A stretch of DNA of 64,000 nucleotides, taken from contig NC_019757.1 in NCBI RefSeq assembly GCF_000317535.1, positions 218,501 to 282,500 of the forward strand, given 5' to 3'. A model generated the notes under the pieces. The model was not told the origin of the DNA. It was given only the letters and a program-made list of their open reading frames with translations, and ran no database searches. Below, piece by piece: positions 46,064 to 56,079 of this stretch. A program made the translations under genes and the position numbers. The stretch is from Cylindrospermum stagnale PCC 7417. GTDB taxonomy: Bacteria > Cyanobacteriota > Cyanobacteriia > Cyanobacteriales > Nostocaceae. How positions within the stretch are numbered: position 1 is the stretch's first letter; every line of letters starts with the position of its first letter.

Positions 46064-46379
46064 ATGACTCAGCCACGCCAGTCACTGCAACTCTCTCGAC
46101 CAGAGTAACGTACTGGCTCCTTAGAAATCAGAACTCATGACTAATGTGGAGGTGGGGTAAAGTTATTGCGGTAAAGTGTTAAGTCCTTTGCCATTGGCAG
46201 TAAACTAGATCTCTGCTGAAGGGCAACCATCCAATCCTTGAATTCTGACGCAGCCTTGTGGGCATATCCCCCTGCCGCAAGACATCAAGTTAGCAACGCG
46301 AGCCTAGGCTCCGCCAAAGCCTTATTTTTCCCTGCGGGATGCGGCGTCAAGGTCGGCGCTATACCAAACAGTGATCGCG

Positions 46380-46460
46380 CAAAGCGGACGCTCTCCGGCG
46401 ATGGGAAAAAAGGCCCGCTCTCCAGCGACGGGCTTCGCCCCGCCAAAGGCGAACGCGTCT
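46380..46460. repeat. dispersed GCGATGGGCT..GCCCCGCCAAAGGCGA repeat upstream of tig
   Basis: A diverged copy (46422-46453, GGGCTTCGCCCCGCCAAAGG) of the element inserted in the permease gene, with a second partial GGCGATGGG copy before it. It sits within the tig leader/promoter region. Confidence 0.75.
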
Positions 46461-46507
46461 TGTGCGTAGATTTCGGAGTTTAAAATACCAGAAAACAGAG
46501 ACAAAGC

Positions 46508-47911
46508 ATGAAAGTTACCCAGGAGAAACTTCCCGCCAGCCAAATTGGCCTGGAAATAGAGATCACACCGGAAATTACCAAACAAAAATACGAACAGGTT
46601 ATTAAAAACTTAGCCAGTACTGCAAATATTCCTGGGTTTCGCAAAGGTAAGGTGCCGCGGCAGATATTGCTACAGCGCCTAGGCGTCAGTCGCATCAAGG
46701 CAACAGCCCTAGAAGAGCTAATTCCAGATGGCATTGAGCAAGCAGTTAAACAAGAAGACATCGCCGCAATTGGTCAACCGCGGTTGCTCTCCTCCTTTGA
46801 CGATTTGATTAATAATTATGAACCGGGGAAACCCCTGATTATCTCCGCTGCCGTCGACGTAGAACCAGCAATCAACCTGGCGCAGTATACCGACTTGCAA
46901 GCCAAAGCCGAGGAAGTAAAGTACGATCCAACGCAAGTGGAAAGCGTCCTGGACAAGGAACGAGAAGAATTAGCGACCTTGATTCCGGTAGAAGGACGCG
47001 CAGCCCAAATCGGCGATATTGCCGTAGTTGATTTTAAAGGTGTGTTGGTAAAAGCCGAGGGTGAAGACGAAACAGTCGAGCCAAAACCAATACCCGGAGG
47101 AGAAGCGGCTGATTTTCAAGTAGAGTTGCAGGAAGATAAGTTTATTCCCGGTTTTGTCACTGGCATGGTGGGGATGAATCCTGGAGAAACTAAAGAAATT
47201 TCGGCTCAGTTTCCAGATCCCTATGCCAACGATGAGTTAGCTGGAAAACCAGCAAGTTTCACAGTGACACTCAAAGAAATCAAGGAAAAAGAACTACCGG
47301 AATTGAATGACGATTTTGCCCAAGAAGTCAGCGAATTCGAGACTTTAGCAGAATTGCGGGCCTCTTTAGAAGAGCGATATCAAAAAGAAGCTGAAGATAA
47401 AACCAAAGCGAATCAGCAGGAAGCACTGGTAGCAGAACTGCTTAAGCACGTGGAAGTTGACTTGCCAGCAACATTGATTGAACAAGAAGCTGATGCCATG
47501 CTGACACAAACAGCAATCCGGCTGTCACAGCAGGGGCTGGATGTCAAAAAGTTGTTCACCCAAGATATTATTGCCCAATTGCGGGAGAGATCCCGGCCTG
47601 AAGCAATTGAGCGCCTGAAACGTTCCCTAGCTTTGCAGGAAATTGGTAAACGCGAGTCTATCGCAGTGGCACCAGAAGAAATCGAAGCTAGAGCCACAGA
47701 ACTGTTGCAGCAGTATGAAGATCAAGACGTTGATGAAGATAGACTGCGCTCAGTGGTGGAAAATGAACTGTTAACCGAAAAAATCCTCAATTGGCTTCTA
47801 GAACACTCATCTGTTGAACTTGTACCAGAAGGTTCTTTGAGTGCTACAGAGGAAACAGAACCACCAACCACTGAATTGGACAAGGACAATGAGTCCACTA
47901 TTCCTGAGTAA
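46508..47911 (+). CDS. tig: trigger factor
   Basis: 467-aa ribosome-associated chaperone and peptidyl-prolyl isomerase. The ribosome-binding signature is GFRKGKVPRQILLQRLG (about 40-56). An FKBP-type domain spans about 165-250 (GDIAVVDFKG ... FIPGFVTGMVGMNPGETKEI), and the helical substrate-binding domain follows. The acidic tail (TEETEPPTTELDKDNESTIPE) is usual in cyanobacteria. Followed by clpP and clpX, the conserved tig-clpP-clpX order. Confidence 0.97.
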   Translation: MKVTQEKLPASQIGLEIEITPEITKQKYEQVIKNLASTANIPGFRKGKVPRQILLQRLGVSRIKATALEELIPDGIEQAVKQEDIAAIGQPRLLSSFDDLINNYEPGKPLIISAAVDVEPAINLAQYTDLQAKAEEVKYDPTQVESVLDKEREELATLIPVEGRAAQIGDIAVVDFKGVLVKAEGEDETVEPKPIPGGEAADFQVELQEDKFIPGFVTGMVGMNPGETKEISAQFPDPYANDELAGKPASFTVTLKEIKEKELPELNDDFAQEVSEFETLAELRASLEERYQKEAEDKTKANQQEALVAELLKHVEVDLPATLIEQEADAMLTQTAIRLSQQGLDVKKLFTQDIIAQLRERSRPEAIERLKRSLALQEIGKRESIAVAPEEIEARATELLQQYEDQDVDEDRLRSVVENELLTEKILNWLLEHSSVELVPEGSLSATEETEPPTTELDKDNESTIPE

Positions 47912-47924
47912 AGGTAATGGGGTG

Positions 47925-48000
47925 ATGGGGTGAATAACCCTTAACCCTTAATCCTTGACTCTTGACTGCTCAATACTCAGGACTCAGGACTCAGCACTAA
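47925..48000. repeat. STRR array between tig and clpP
   Basis: CCCTTAACCCTTAATCC and TGACTCTTGACT / ACTCAGGACTCAGGACTCAGC heptamer-like units. Confidence 0.6.
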
Positions 48001-48126
48001 GTTTAGACGAGACGAATTTAGATGAGGCATAATGGTTAAAACATAGCTCAAATAAAAATTCCATCCGTGGAAAAAGCAGTCATTGCTGCTTCAATCTCTG
48101 TCCTACTTATTGTTAAATGTTCTTGT

Positions 48127-48825
48127 ATGCTTGTATCGCAGTCGGGAAATTACCCAATTAGCAGCTTGAGTCGAATAGATATTAACTCCCACTTGAGCAG
48201 CCCTAGCAACATCGTGCCGATGGTGGTAGAACAATCTGGTATGGGAGAAAGGGCTTTCGACATCTACTCCCGCTTACTGCGAGAGCGGATTATCTTTTTG
48301 GGAACACCAATAGATGATGCTGTCGCCAATTCAATTGTTGCCCAGTTGTTGTTCTTGGACGCCGAAGACTCAGAAAAAGATATTCAACTGTACATTAATT
48401 CTCCCGGCGGCTCCGTCTACGCAGGGATGGCAATCTATGATACAATGCAACAGATCCGTCCCAATGTTGTTACCATCTGCTTTGGACTAGCTGCAAGCAT
48501 GGGGGCATTCCTGTTAACAGCCGGAGCTGCGGGGAAACGTATGTCTCTACCAGACTCACGAATTATGATTCACCAACCCCTTGGTGGCGCTCAAGGGCAA
48601 GCCATCGACATCGAAATTCAAGCGCGAGAAATTCTTTACATTAAGGCTAAGTTGAATCAGTTATTGGCCCAGCATACTGGTCAAGCTTTAGAAAAGATCG
48701 AAGCAGATACGGAACGCGACTTTTTCATGTCGGCAGAAGAGGCGAAGAACTACGGTTTGATCGATCAGGTCATCTCCAGACAAAATATTCCCACAGTAGG
48801 GGAAAACGTCACCATTCTGAAATAA
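48127..48825 (+). CDS. clpP: ATP-dependent Clp protease proteolytic subunit
   Basis: Serine protease barrel subunit. Catalytic Ser is in [14 protein letters not shown], His in [14 protein letters not shown], and the Asp follows in [12 protein letters not shown]. The mature-like core starts [26 protein letters not shown]. Start is uncertain: ATG at 48127 gives about 232 aa, ATG at 48220 gives 201 aa, and the frame opens at a GTG at 48067. It is 9 bp upstream of clpX, so ClpXP is made from one operon. Cyanobacteria have several clpP genes; this is the tig/clpX-linked one (clpP2 in common use). Confidence 0.94.
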   Translation: MLVSQSGNYPISSLSRIDINSHLSSPSNIVPMVVEQSGMGERAFDIYSRLLRERIIFLGTPIDDAVANSIVAQLLFLDAEDSEKDIQLYINSPGGSVYAGMAIYDTMQQIRPNVVTICFGLAASMGAFLLTAGAAGKRMSLPDSRIMIHQPLGGAQGQAIDIEIQAREILYIKAKLNQLLAQHTGQALEKIEADTERDFFMSAEEAKNYGLIDQVISRQNIPTVGENVTILK

Positions 48826-48834
48826 GAGGCTGGT

Positions 48835-50175
48835 ATGTCTAAGTACGACTCCCATTTAAAATGTTCGTTTTGTGGCAAGTCTCAGGAGCAGGTGCGAAAA
48901 TTGATCGCGGGTCCGGGAGTCTACATCTGCGATGAATGCGTGGACTTGTGTAATGAAATACTAGATGAGGAGTTACTGGACACGAATGGTGCGGCGTCGC
49001 CACCAGCGCCAAAGTCAGAACCGCCTCAAAAACGCCGTACACGTACTTCTAGTCTCTCGTTTAATCAAATACCCAAACCTAGAGAGATTAAAAAGTATCT
49101 AGACGAACACGTGATTGGTCAAGACGAAGCCAAGAAAGTGCTGTCAGTTGCGGTTTACAATCACTACAAGCGGCTGGCAAGCGTGCAGGCTAAAAGCAGT
49201 GGTAAAGGTGGGGCAGAGGATGCGGTAGAACTGCAAAAGTCCAATATTCTGTTAATTGGCCCCACTGGTTGCGGCAAAACTCTCTTAGCACAAACCCTAG
49301 CGAAAATCCTGGATGTACCCTTTGCCGTCGCTGATGCCACGACACTGACGGAAGCCGGGTATGTGGGAGAAGATGTGGAAAATATCTTGCTGCGACTGTT
49401 GCAGGTGGCAGATTTGGACGTAGAGGAGGCACAGCGGGGAATTATCTACATTGACGAAATTGACAAAATCGCCCGCAAGAGTGAGAACCCGTCGATTACA
49501 CGTGATGTTTCAGGTGAAGGCGTACAGCAAGCTTTGCTGAAAATGTTAGAGGGGACGATCGCTAATGTTCCACCCCAAGGAGGACGCAAGCATCCCTATC
49601 AAGACTGCATCCAGATTGATACCAGCAATATCCTGTTCGTTTGTGGCGGCGCCTTCGTCGGTTTAGATAAAGTTGTAGATCAGCGAGTTGGCAAAAAGTC
49701 CATCGGCTTTGTGCAACCAGGAGAAGGTCAGACGAAGGAGAAACGGGCAGCAGATACATTGCGCCACCTCGAACCGGACGACTTGGTGAAGTTTGGCATG
49801 ATTCCCGAATTTATTGGGCGGGTGCCAATGGTAGCGGTGGTAGATCCTCTAGATGAAGAAGCACTGATGGCGATTCTCACCCAACCACGCAGCGCCTTGG
49901 TGAAGCAATACCAGAAGCTGCTGAAGATGGATAATGTTCAGTTAGACTTTAAACCAGAAGCCTTGCGGGCGATCGCTCAAGAAGCCTACCGCCGCAAAAC
50001 TGGTGCGAGGGCGCTACGGGGCATTGTGGAAGAATTGATGCTAGAGGTGATGTATGAGTTGCCATCCCGGAAGGATGTTACTCGCTGCACAGTGACGCGG
50101 GAAATGGTCGAGAAGCGATCAACTGCCGAACTACTGGTGCATCCATCTTCGCTACCGAAACCAGAATCAGCATAA
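48835..50175 (+). CDS. clpX: ATP-dependent Clp protease ATP-binding subunit ClpX
   Basis: 446-aa AAA+ unfoldase that feeds ClpP. The N-terminal zinc-binding domain ([15 protein letters not shown] ... CDECVDLC) is intact. Walker A is [15 protein letters not shown], Walker [12 protein letters not shown], and the ClpP-binding IGF-type loop appears as SIGFVQ. A Pro/Ala-rich linker at about 50-70 separates zinc and AAA+ domains. Confidence 0.97.
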   Translation: MSKYDSHLKCSFCGKSQEQVRKLIAGPGVYICDECVDLCNEILDEELLDTNGAASPPAPKSEPPQKRRTRTSSLSFNQIPKPREIKKYLDEHVIGQDEAKKVLSVAVYNHYKRLASVQAKSSGKGGAEDAVELQKSNILLIGPTGCGKTLLAQTLAKILDVPFAVADATTLTEAGYVGEDVENILLRLLQVADLDVEEAQRGIIYIDEIDKIARKSENPSITRDVSGEGVQQALLKMLEGTIANVPPQGGRKHPYQDCIQIDTSNILFVCGGAFVGLDKVVDQRVGKKSIGFVQPGEGQTKEKRAADTLRHLEPDDLVKFGMIPEFIGRVPMVAVVDPLDEEALMAILTQPRSALVKQYQKLLKMDNVQLDFKPEALRAIAQEAYRRKTGARALRGIVEELMLEVMYELPSRKDVTRCTVTREMVEKRSTAELLVHPSSLPKPESA

Positions 50176-50262
50176 TAGTCGTTAGTCATTAGTTATTAGT
50201 CATTAGTAAAGGCACAATGACTAATGACGAAGGACTAATGACAAAGGACTAATGACTAATGC
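50176..50262. repeat. STRR array providing the start codon of the hydrolase gene
   Basis: TTAGTCA/ACTAATG units fill the gap after clpX. GTCATTAGT can pair with ACTAATGAC across the array, and the ATG at 50259 is the last ACTAATG unit. Confidence 0.75.
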
Positions 50263-51179
50263 CTTATATTAATGTTCGTGGTGTTGAGCACTACTACGAG
50301 TGGATCAAAAAACCATCTGGTTCTTTGGTAAAACCAGTGATGATTTTTATGCACGGTTGGGCTGGTTCGTCTAGATACTGGCGAGGTACTGCTGAAGCTT
50401 TATTAGACCATTTTGATTGTTTACTCTACGATATGCGGGGTTTTGGGCGTTCCCGTGGGAAACCAACTATCGTCCAAGCCAGTGAATCTGTTGTCGAGTC
50501 CCAGTCGCCCCAGGAAGAAGCTGAAGCAATTAAAGAGTTAACCTATGAGTTAGAGGACTACGCTGAGGACTTGGCAGCTTTGTTAGATGGCTTGCACCTC
50601 CAGCGCGTCTATGTTAATGCTCATTCAATGGGTGCTTCAATTGCCACTTTATTTTTTAACCGCTACTCCCAACGAGTGGAAAAAGGAATTTTGACCTGTA
50701 GCGGTATTTTTGAGTATGACGAAAAAGCCTTTGCTGCCTTTCATAAATTCGGTGGCTACGTAGTTAAATTCCGTCCCAAGTGGTTAGGGAAAATACCACT
50801 TGCTGACAGGATATTTATGGCCAGATTTTTGCATCTCCCCATACCAAAATCTGAGCGTCAGGCTTTTTTACAGGATTTTCTTGAAGCTGATTATGATGCG
50901 GCGTTAGGCACAATTTTTACTTCCGTGAGCAAGGCACAAGCAGAATTTATGCCTGGGGAATTTGCCAAGCTGACAGTACCGACTTTGCTGGTGTCGGGGG
51001 AGTATGACATCATTATTCCCGCCGACATGGGGCGTCAAGCAGCCGCATTGAACGAAAAAGTTGAGTATGCTCTGATTCCCCAGACAGCGCATTTCCCAAT
51101 GTTAGAAGATCCAAAAACTTACCTGGCGCGGGTGCGAGAATTTTTGCAAATTCCCACACCAGAACTATCAAAAAGTTAA
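50259..51179 (+). CDS. alpha/beta hydrolase
   Basis: 306-aa protein with the oxyanion block FMHGWAGSSRYW, nucleophile elbow AHSMGAS, acidic residue in VSGEYDIIIP and the His in TAHFPMLEDP. A 30-residue Glu-rich insertion (SQSPQEEAEAIKELTYELEDYAEDL) lies before the elbow. Substrate unknown. Ends overlapping the convergent nitroreductase gene by 4 bp. Confidence 0.88.
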   Translation: MPYINVRGVEHYYEWIKKPSGSLVKPVMIFMHGWAGSSRYWRGTAEALLDHFDCLLYDMRGFGRSRGKPTIVQASESVVESQSPQEEAEAIKELTYELEDYAEDLAALLDGLHLQRVYVNAHSMGASIATLFFNRYSQRVEKGILTCSGIFEYDEKAFAAFHKFGGYVVKFRPKWLGKIPLADRIFMARFLHLPIPKSERQAFLQDFLEADYDAALGTIFTSVSKAQAEFMPGEFAKLTVPTLLVSGEYDIIIPADMGRQAAALNEKVEYALIPQTAHFPMLEDPKTYLARVREFLQIPTPELSKS

Positions 51180-51847
51180 CTTGACGGCAAAGGTTCGCCA
51201 TAGTTTTCGCTAAAGCAAACTTGGTTGAGTGGGAAGCGTCCGCCATAAGGCTTAAATGGTTCTGAGGCATATCCAAGTGCTAGTAAACAACAAATATCTA
51301 CTTCCTCAGGAATCTGGAAGGCATCTTTAACTTGGGCGCTGATAAATCCTTCCATTGGGCAGCTATCAACGCCGAAGCTTTTCGCCACAATCATCAGGTA
51401 AGCTACTGCTAACATAGTGTGACGGTTCGTCCAAGCTTCCATGTCCCCAAAGCTGGGATGATTGGCGAAGAATTCGGGAATGCTAGAATGCAGATAATTT
51501 GCATAGCTATCAGTCATAGTCCCGTGCTCTTCCCCCAAATGGATGACAGAGGCGATATATTCTTTTGTGCCTACAAGGCTTGTACTACAACAAATTAAAA
51601 CAACAGGCGCTTGACCGACTTGGCGCTGGTTGAAGGCGCAAGCTTGGAGTTTTTCCTTGTTTTTTTGTTCCTTGACGATAATAAATCGCCAAGGTTGGAG
51701 GTTAAAGCCTGATGGTGCTTGTACTGCTAAATTGAGTATTTGTTGCAAAATAGCTTCTGGAATATCTTCGCGCTTGAAAGCTCTAGCAGCACGCCGTTGC
51801 TTGATTGCTTCCCCCAGACTAAGAGAGGCTTGTATTTCCACAATCAT
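51176..51847 (-). CDS. nitroreductase family protein
   Basis: 223-aa FMN-dependent NAD(P)H oxidoreductase. Visible are the FMN-contact region RRAARAFKREDIPEAILQQILNLAVQAPSGFNLQPWRFIIV and the C-terminal LLALGYASEPFKPYGGRFPL. Substrates of the family include nitroaromatics, quinones and flavins; not decidable here. Convergent with the alpha/beta hydrolase gene. Confidence 0.9.
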   Translation of the reverse strand: MIVEIQASLSLGEAIKQRRAARAFKREDIPEAILQQILNLAVQAPSGFNLQPWRFIIVKEQKNKEKLQACAFNQRQVGQAPVVLICCSTSLVGTKEYIASVIHLGEEHGTMTDSYANYLHSSIPEFFANHPSFGDMEAWTNRHTMLAVAYLMIVAKSFGVDSCPMEGFISAQVKDAFQIPEEVDICCLLALGYASEPFKPYGGRFPLNQVCFSENYGEPLPSS

Positions 51848-51954
51848 AGTTATTTAGTCATTTAGTGAAGAGCCAAGAGTGAGTTTCCACAAAAATGTGT
51901 CTCCCCATCTCTCATTCTCGCCCTTGACCTATCTTTAGCTCCTCTATCTGGGGT

Positions 51955-52941
51955 TTAACCTAAACCCAGTTCTCGTTTTAGCAAATTGATAGACTTGGCG
52001 CCGATGTAATTTTCACAGCGTACTAGCTTGGGTGGACGAATTAAATCTTCCGAAGCTGTTTGTGCGGCTGCTTGCACTGCTGAAAAACTGGCTTGATCAG
52101 TGCAAAAGATCATTTCTGCCCGCTTGACGAGGGCCTGAAGTTTATAAGCATCTTTGGGTTGCGAGGTCATGACAAGTAGTTCATCCCCGCGTAGACCGTG
52201 AAGGATGACTTCTGTGGCTCTGAGAATCCCAGGACTGAGGCTAGCTATGCCAATACAACTAGCTTTGGGTAGGTTTTTCACCAAGTTGAGTTCTTTGCCA
52301 TAGTCGTGGATATCTAGGGGGATCACGCGCACAGCTTTTGGCGCGGCGATCGCTTCCGCATCCCCAATAAAATAACGACTGGTGACCAATGTCGCAGAGG
52401 TTGTTTGATCTAGCACAGCAGCTAATTCTTCCATCGCTACCAACTGCACTGGTATTTTTAGCGATTCTTCCAATTCAAAGACCATTAATTCGCCAGCACC
52501 AATGTCTTGAGATGGCGCTGCTACTAGCACTCGCGCACTACAACGCAAGCGCCAGTCAATTTCAGCCAGAAATATTTCCCGTGCTTGATTTAGGGTGCAG
52601 CCTTGGCTGAGTAATTCGTCAAGTGCTTCTTGAACAACTTTGTATGCTTCGGGATGTTGCTTGAGAATGGGCGATTGTAGCCTACTACCGCCCTCATGAC
52701 CTTGGGCGCGGACATAAATTCCCGAACCAGCTAGACTTTCAACAAATCCGTCTTCCTCCAACTGGCGGTAAACTTTACTAATGGTATTGCGGTGCAACCC
52801 AGTTTGCATTGCTAGCGCCCTTGTGCTTGGCAATTTATACGCGGGTGGATATTGCCGGGATGCGATCGCAAACCTGATTTGATTAAACAGCTGGGTGGAT
52901 GCGGGAATTTCGCTGTCTGGCTGAATACGGAATTGAATCAT
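51955..52941 (-). CDS. GntR family transcriptional regulator
   Basis: 328 aa from the ATG at 52941. Residues 10-75 are a winged helix-turn-helix of the GntR type (LFNQIRFAIASRQYPPAYKLPSTRALAMQTGLHRNTISKVYRQLEEDGFVES). The long C-terminal domain does not read like an aminotransferase (MocR) fold and its ligand is unknown. The nitroreductase gene 107 bp downstream on the same strand is a plausible target, by proximity only. Confidence 0.88.
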   Translation of the reverse strand: MIQFRIQPDSEIPASTQLFNQIRFAIASRQYPPAYKLPSTRALAMQTGLHRNTISKVYRQLEEDGFVESLAGSGIYVRAQGHEGGSRLQSPILKQHPEAYKVVQEALDELLSQGCTLNQAREIFLAEIDWRLRCSARVLVAAPSQDIGAGELMVFELEESLKIPVQLVAMEELAAVLDQTTSATLVTSRYFIGDAEAIAAPKAVRVIPLDIHDYGKELNLVKNLPKASCIGIASLSPGILRATEVILHGLRGDELLVMTSQPKDAYKLQALVKRAEMIFCTDQASFSAVQAAAQTASEDLIRPPKLVRCENYIGAKSINLLKRELGLG

Positions 52942-52949
52942 CACCAAAC

Positions 52950-53158
52950 CTGCTCCATAAAACTAATACAACGCCGGACTTGTCTGGACATTGAGGTTTA
53001 CGTCCTGCTTCCTCCGCGACTGTCGGTATTTCCCCCTGTCCACAGGACGAGCAAATTTGGGAACTAGGGTAAAACTGATCAACTAACACCAGTTGGGAAC
53101 TAGATCGCTGACGTTGGTACTCGAGTTGGCGGCGAAATTTGTAGAAAACCAACTGCAT
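52950..53158 (-). pseudogene. fragment of IS200/IS605-type TnpB (zinc-ribbon end)
   Basis: The frame reads QLVLVDQFYPSSQICSSCGQ then CPDKSG, the C-terminal zinc-ribbon region of TnpB/OrfB. Everything upstream and the true C-terminus are missing. It abuts the promoter side of the GntR gene, so an old insertion may have changed that promoter. Confidence 0.65.
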
Positions 53159-53312
53159 ATTCTACCTGTTAAATATTTTATTGTGACGTTGAGTTTTTCT
53201 GGTGGAAATTTCTAATGCGCTCACTTTTGCTAATTGATAATTTGATTGGAGATAGCCTGAAGATACTGGCATAGTTATATCAAACAATCACAGTACATTA
53301 GTAAAAATTATT

Positions 53313-54080
53313 ATGACAGACCATGCAATCACTACTACAAAAGTTAAACTTTCTCTACCAGACGCTACGGTAAGCCAAAATAATTTCCTCTCTACCGCTT
53401 ACTTGGCACAGCCCAAAGATCCTGGTTCTTACCCAGGAGTTGTAGTCCTACAGGAAATTTTTGGTGTTAACGTTCATATTCGGGAAGTGACAGAACGGAT
53501 TGCCAAGCTGGGGTATGTAGCGATCGCCCCCGCACTCTTTCAACGACAAGTAAAAGACTTTGAAACAGGCTATACCCCCCAAGACATTGAAACTGGCAGA
53601 AGCTACGCCATGCAAACTCAAGCATCAGAGTTATTGAGGGATATTCAGGCAGCCATAGATTACCTCAAAAGCCTCCCCCAAGTCAAAAAAGATGGCTTTG
53701 GCTGTATAGGCTTCTGTTTTGGCGGACACGTAGCATATCTTGCCGCCACCCTACCAGATATTAAAGCCACGGCTTCCTTCTACGGTGCTGGTATCACCAC
53801 CCGCACCCCTGGAGGTGGAAATCCCACCATCACCCGTACAAGCGAAATTCAAGGCACTCTCTACGCCTTTTTTGGTACTCAAGATGCCAGCATTCCTTTA
53901 GAACAGATAGACGAGATTTCGGCAGCGTTAGAAAAATACAACATTCCCCATCGTGTGTTTCGCTACGATGGAGCTGATCACGGTTTTTTCTGTGACCTTC
54001 GTGCCAGCTATAATCCTAAAGCTGCAACCGATGCTTGGGAGCAGGTGAAACAACTGTTTGGTAGCGTGTTGGCGGGGTAA
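53313..54080 (+). CDS. dienelactone hydrolase family protein
   Basis: 255-aa alpha/beta hydrolase. The nucleophile is Cys in GFCFGGHVAYLAA, the Asp in FFGTQDASIP and the His in DGADHGFFCD, the classic Cys-His-Asp triad. Family members hydrolyse dienelactones or act in stress responses; the physiological substrate in cyanobacteria is not known. Confidence 0.93.
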   Translation: MTDHAITTTKVKLSLPDATVSQNNFLSTAYLAQPKDPGSYPGVVVLQEIFGVNVHIREVTERIAKLGYVAIAPALFQRQVKDFETGYTPQDIETGRSYAMQTQASELLRDIQAAIDYLKSLPQVKKDGFGCIGFCFGGHVAYLAATLPDIKATASFYGAGITTRTPGGGNPTITRTSEIQGTLYAFFGTQDASIPLEQIDEISAALEKYNIPHRVFRYDGADHGFFCDLRASYNPKAATDAWEQVKQLFGSVLAG

Positions 54081-54214
54081 AATTGCTCAGTGCTAAAGCA
54101 AGCGTACAACATTTACAAATGGCTGCCATCACCCTCTCACCAAGTCCGATGTTGTTGGGCGTTGAGTAAAACTCCAGTGGCATCAGATCAAATAACAATT
54201 TATCTTCAAAAGTC

Positions 54215-55117
54215 ATGAATTCCGAATCGAAAAGTTCTCAAACAGCCAATTCGCCCTTTACAATGGACGATTTCGCCAAAGCACTGGAAAAACACGACTA
54301 CCAGTTTCAAAAGGGACAGGTTGTACATGGCAAAGTGTTCCAACTTGACCATGATGGAGCGTATGTTGATATTGGTGGCAAGTCGTCAGCTTTTCTCCCC
54401 CGCGATGAGGCTTCTTTGAGAGCAGTAACCGATTTATCGGAGGTGCTGCCGATGCAAGAGGAACTGGAGTTCTTGATTATCCGAGATCAGGATGCTGAGG
54501 GTCAAGTAACTCTTTCTCGCAAGCAGTTGGAAATTCAGCACATCTGGGATCGACTGCTAGAGATGCAGGAAAATTCCCAGACAGTGCAAGTGCGGGTTAT
54601 GGGTGTGAATAAAGGTGGTGTCACCGTTGATCTTCTGTCTTTGCGGGGATTTATTCCGCGATCGCACTTGCAAGAGCGTGATAACTTAGAAGCACTTAAA
54701 GGTCAAACTCTGAATGTTGGCTTTTTAGAAATCAATCGCAACACCAACAAACTGATACTTTCCCAGCGCTTGGCAACTCGTTCTAGCAACTTCAGCTTAC
54801 TAGAATTAGGTCAGCTGGTAGAAGGTAAAATTACTGGCATCAAACCTTTTGGCGTATTTGTAGATTTAGATGGTATGAGCGCTTTGCTGCACATCAAGCA
54901 GGTGAGCCAAAAATTCATTGAATCGCTGGAAAAAGTCTTTCAAAACGGTCAGAAGATTAAAGCTGTAATTATTGACTTGGATGAAGGCAAAGGTCGGGTA
55001 GCTCTTTCCACCAGGATTTTGGAAAACTTCCCCGGCGAAATCCTAGAGAATTTTGAAGAGGTGATGGCTTCCGCTGAAGCGCGTGCCAATCGAGCTAGCA
55101 ACAAACCTGCTGAATAG
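54215..55117 (+). CDS. S1 RNA-binding domain protein, ribosomal protein S1-like
   Basis: 300-aa protein with three S1 repeats: about 33-105 (GQVVHGKVFQLDHDGAYVDIGGKSSAFLP), 121-190 (TVQVRVMGVNKGGVTVDLLSLRGFIPRSHL) and 205-275 (GQLVEGKITGIKPFGVFVDLDGMSALLHI). Cyanobacterial S1 is short (three domains rather than six) and often present as two paralogues; this is one of them. Role in mRNA binding at the ribosome inferred. Confidence 0.9.
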   Translation: MNSESKSSQTANSPFTMDDFAKALEKHDYQFQKGQVVHGKVFQLDHDGAYVDIGGKSSAFLPRDEASLRAVTDLSEVLPMQEELEFLIIRDQDAEGQVTLSRKQLEIQHIWDRLLEMQENSQTVQVRVMGVNKGGVTVDLLSLRGFIPRSHLQERDNLEALKGQTLNVGFLEINRNTNKLILSQRLATRSSNFSLLELGQLVEGKITGIKPFGVFVDLDGMSALLHIKQVSQKFIESLEKVFQNGQKIKAVIIDLDEGKGRVALSTRILENFPGEILENFEEVMASAEARANRASNKPAE

Positions 55118-55120
55118 CAA

Positions 55121-55642
55121 TTAAACAGCTATCAGCGATTTTTCCTGGTGATAGCTTCTTCGGAGTTCCGGCAAAGTGTCTTCGGCAAAGGCAAATTTGA
55201 TCAACTCGACCAATTGTCCCCAACTAGACAACACAGACTCTGAGGAAGCTTGGCGAAACTCATTAGTAAAAAATTCCGCCCACCAATAGGGAGCTTGCTT
55301 TTTGTGGGCATAATCATGTGTTTTACGCCAACACTTGCGCCACTTAATACAGTCTAGGGCTGTGGGTGGCGTTACTCCCACAATCGGCGGAAAATCGGCA
55401 TAGCTGGCAAATTTACTCACACCCTTTGCGTGGATGTAAACGATGTGCCGCCAGCATTCAACTGTATATATATCTTCAAAGCCAATTCTGAACATCAGGC
55501 AAACTGCCTCTTCGCTGACAAATCGTGCTAATTGGTGGGGAGTTGCCGATTTGTAAACGATTTTTGATGTGCGAATAACGAGCATTTTTGTTAAAAGTGA
55601 TGATACCATAAAGCAAACCTGATTTTTCAAGTGATTGCTCAC
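55121..55642 (-). CDS. hypothetical protein, 173 aa
   Basis: Unrecognised. The frame opens with a GTG; an in-frame ATG at 55588 (MLVIRTSKIVYKSATPHQLARFV) is a reasonable shorter start (155 aa). Noticeably rich in Trp and Cys (CIKWRKCWRKTHDYAHKKQAPYWWAEFF). No membrane segment or known motif. Ends 4 bp past the S1 gene, convergent. Confidence 0.65.
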   Translation of the reverse strand: MSNHLKNQVCFMVSSLLTKMLVIRTSKIVYKSATPHQLARFVSEEAVCLMFRIGFEDIYTVECWRHIVYIHAKGVSKFASYADFPPIVGVTPPTALDCIKWRKCWRKTHDYAHKKQAPYWWAEFFTNEFRQASSESVLSSWGQLVELIKFAFAEDTLPELRRSYHQEKSLIAV

Positions 55643-55796
55643 CTTATTTTTAGAGTGATTGGTCTCTTTTGAAAGTGAATGGTTTTTGTGAAATATGCGA
55701 TCGCCTTTCAGTTTTGCAGGACGGAGGGCGATTGCTTTATATGATACTATATATTTAAGATATTTAAGATAAAATTCAATCGTTTGTCAAGATAGA

Positions 55797-56009
55797 ATGG
55801 GGCTGATTAGGCTACGAATTCGGGAATTTGCTGATGATAAGGGTTGGACACTGAAAGATGTCGCCGACCGTTCTGGAGTTGCCTATAGTTCTGTTAGAGC
55901 CTATGCAAGAGCGCCAGGGCTAGCAATGGTAGATTATACCTCAATTTTGAAGATGGCCCGCGCCTTAGATGTGATGATTGAAGACTTGGTGGAAGTGGTA
56001 GAAGAATAA
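55797..56009 (+). CDS. XRE-type helix-turn-helix regulator
   Basis: 70-aa protein that is essentially one Cro/C1-type HTH domain (IREFADDKGWTLKDVADRSGVAYSSVRAYARAP ... ILKMARALDVMIEDLVEVVEE). Such tiny regulators often belong to TA pairs or mobile elements; no partner is evident. Lies just left of the IS cluster. Confidence 0.85.
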   Translation: MGLIRLRIREFADDKGWTLKDVADRSGVAYSSVRAYARAPGLAMVDYTSILKMARALDVMIEDLVEVVEE

Positions 56010-56079
56010 ATACCCTTGATGAACACACTCCTTGTCAAGCAAAGGGACTTCTAAGGGACTTCCAGAGAATAAAATATAC

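Larger units (their letters stand above)
45457..46507. other. long intergenic region between asd and tig
   Basis: About 1.05 kb between divergent housekeeping operons. Contents: an AT-rich stretch to about 45720, a hydrophobic minus-strand frame at 45682-45981 that I reject, a perfect inverted repeat at 46031-46063, and palindrome-rich dispersed repeats at about 46280-46460 directly before tig. A small RNA gene cannot be excluded. Confidence 0.5.
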
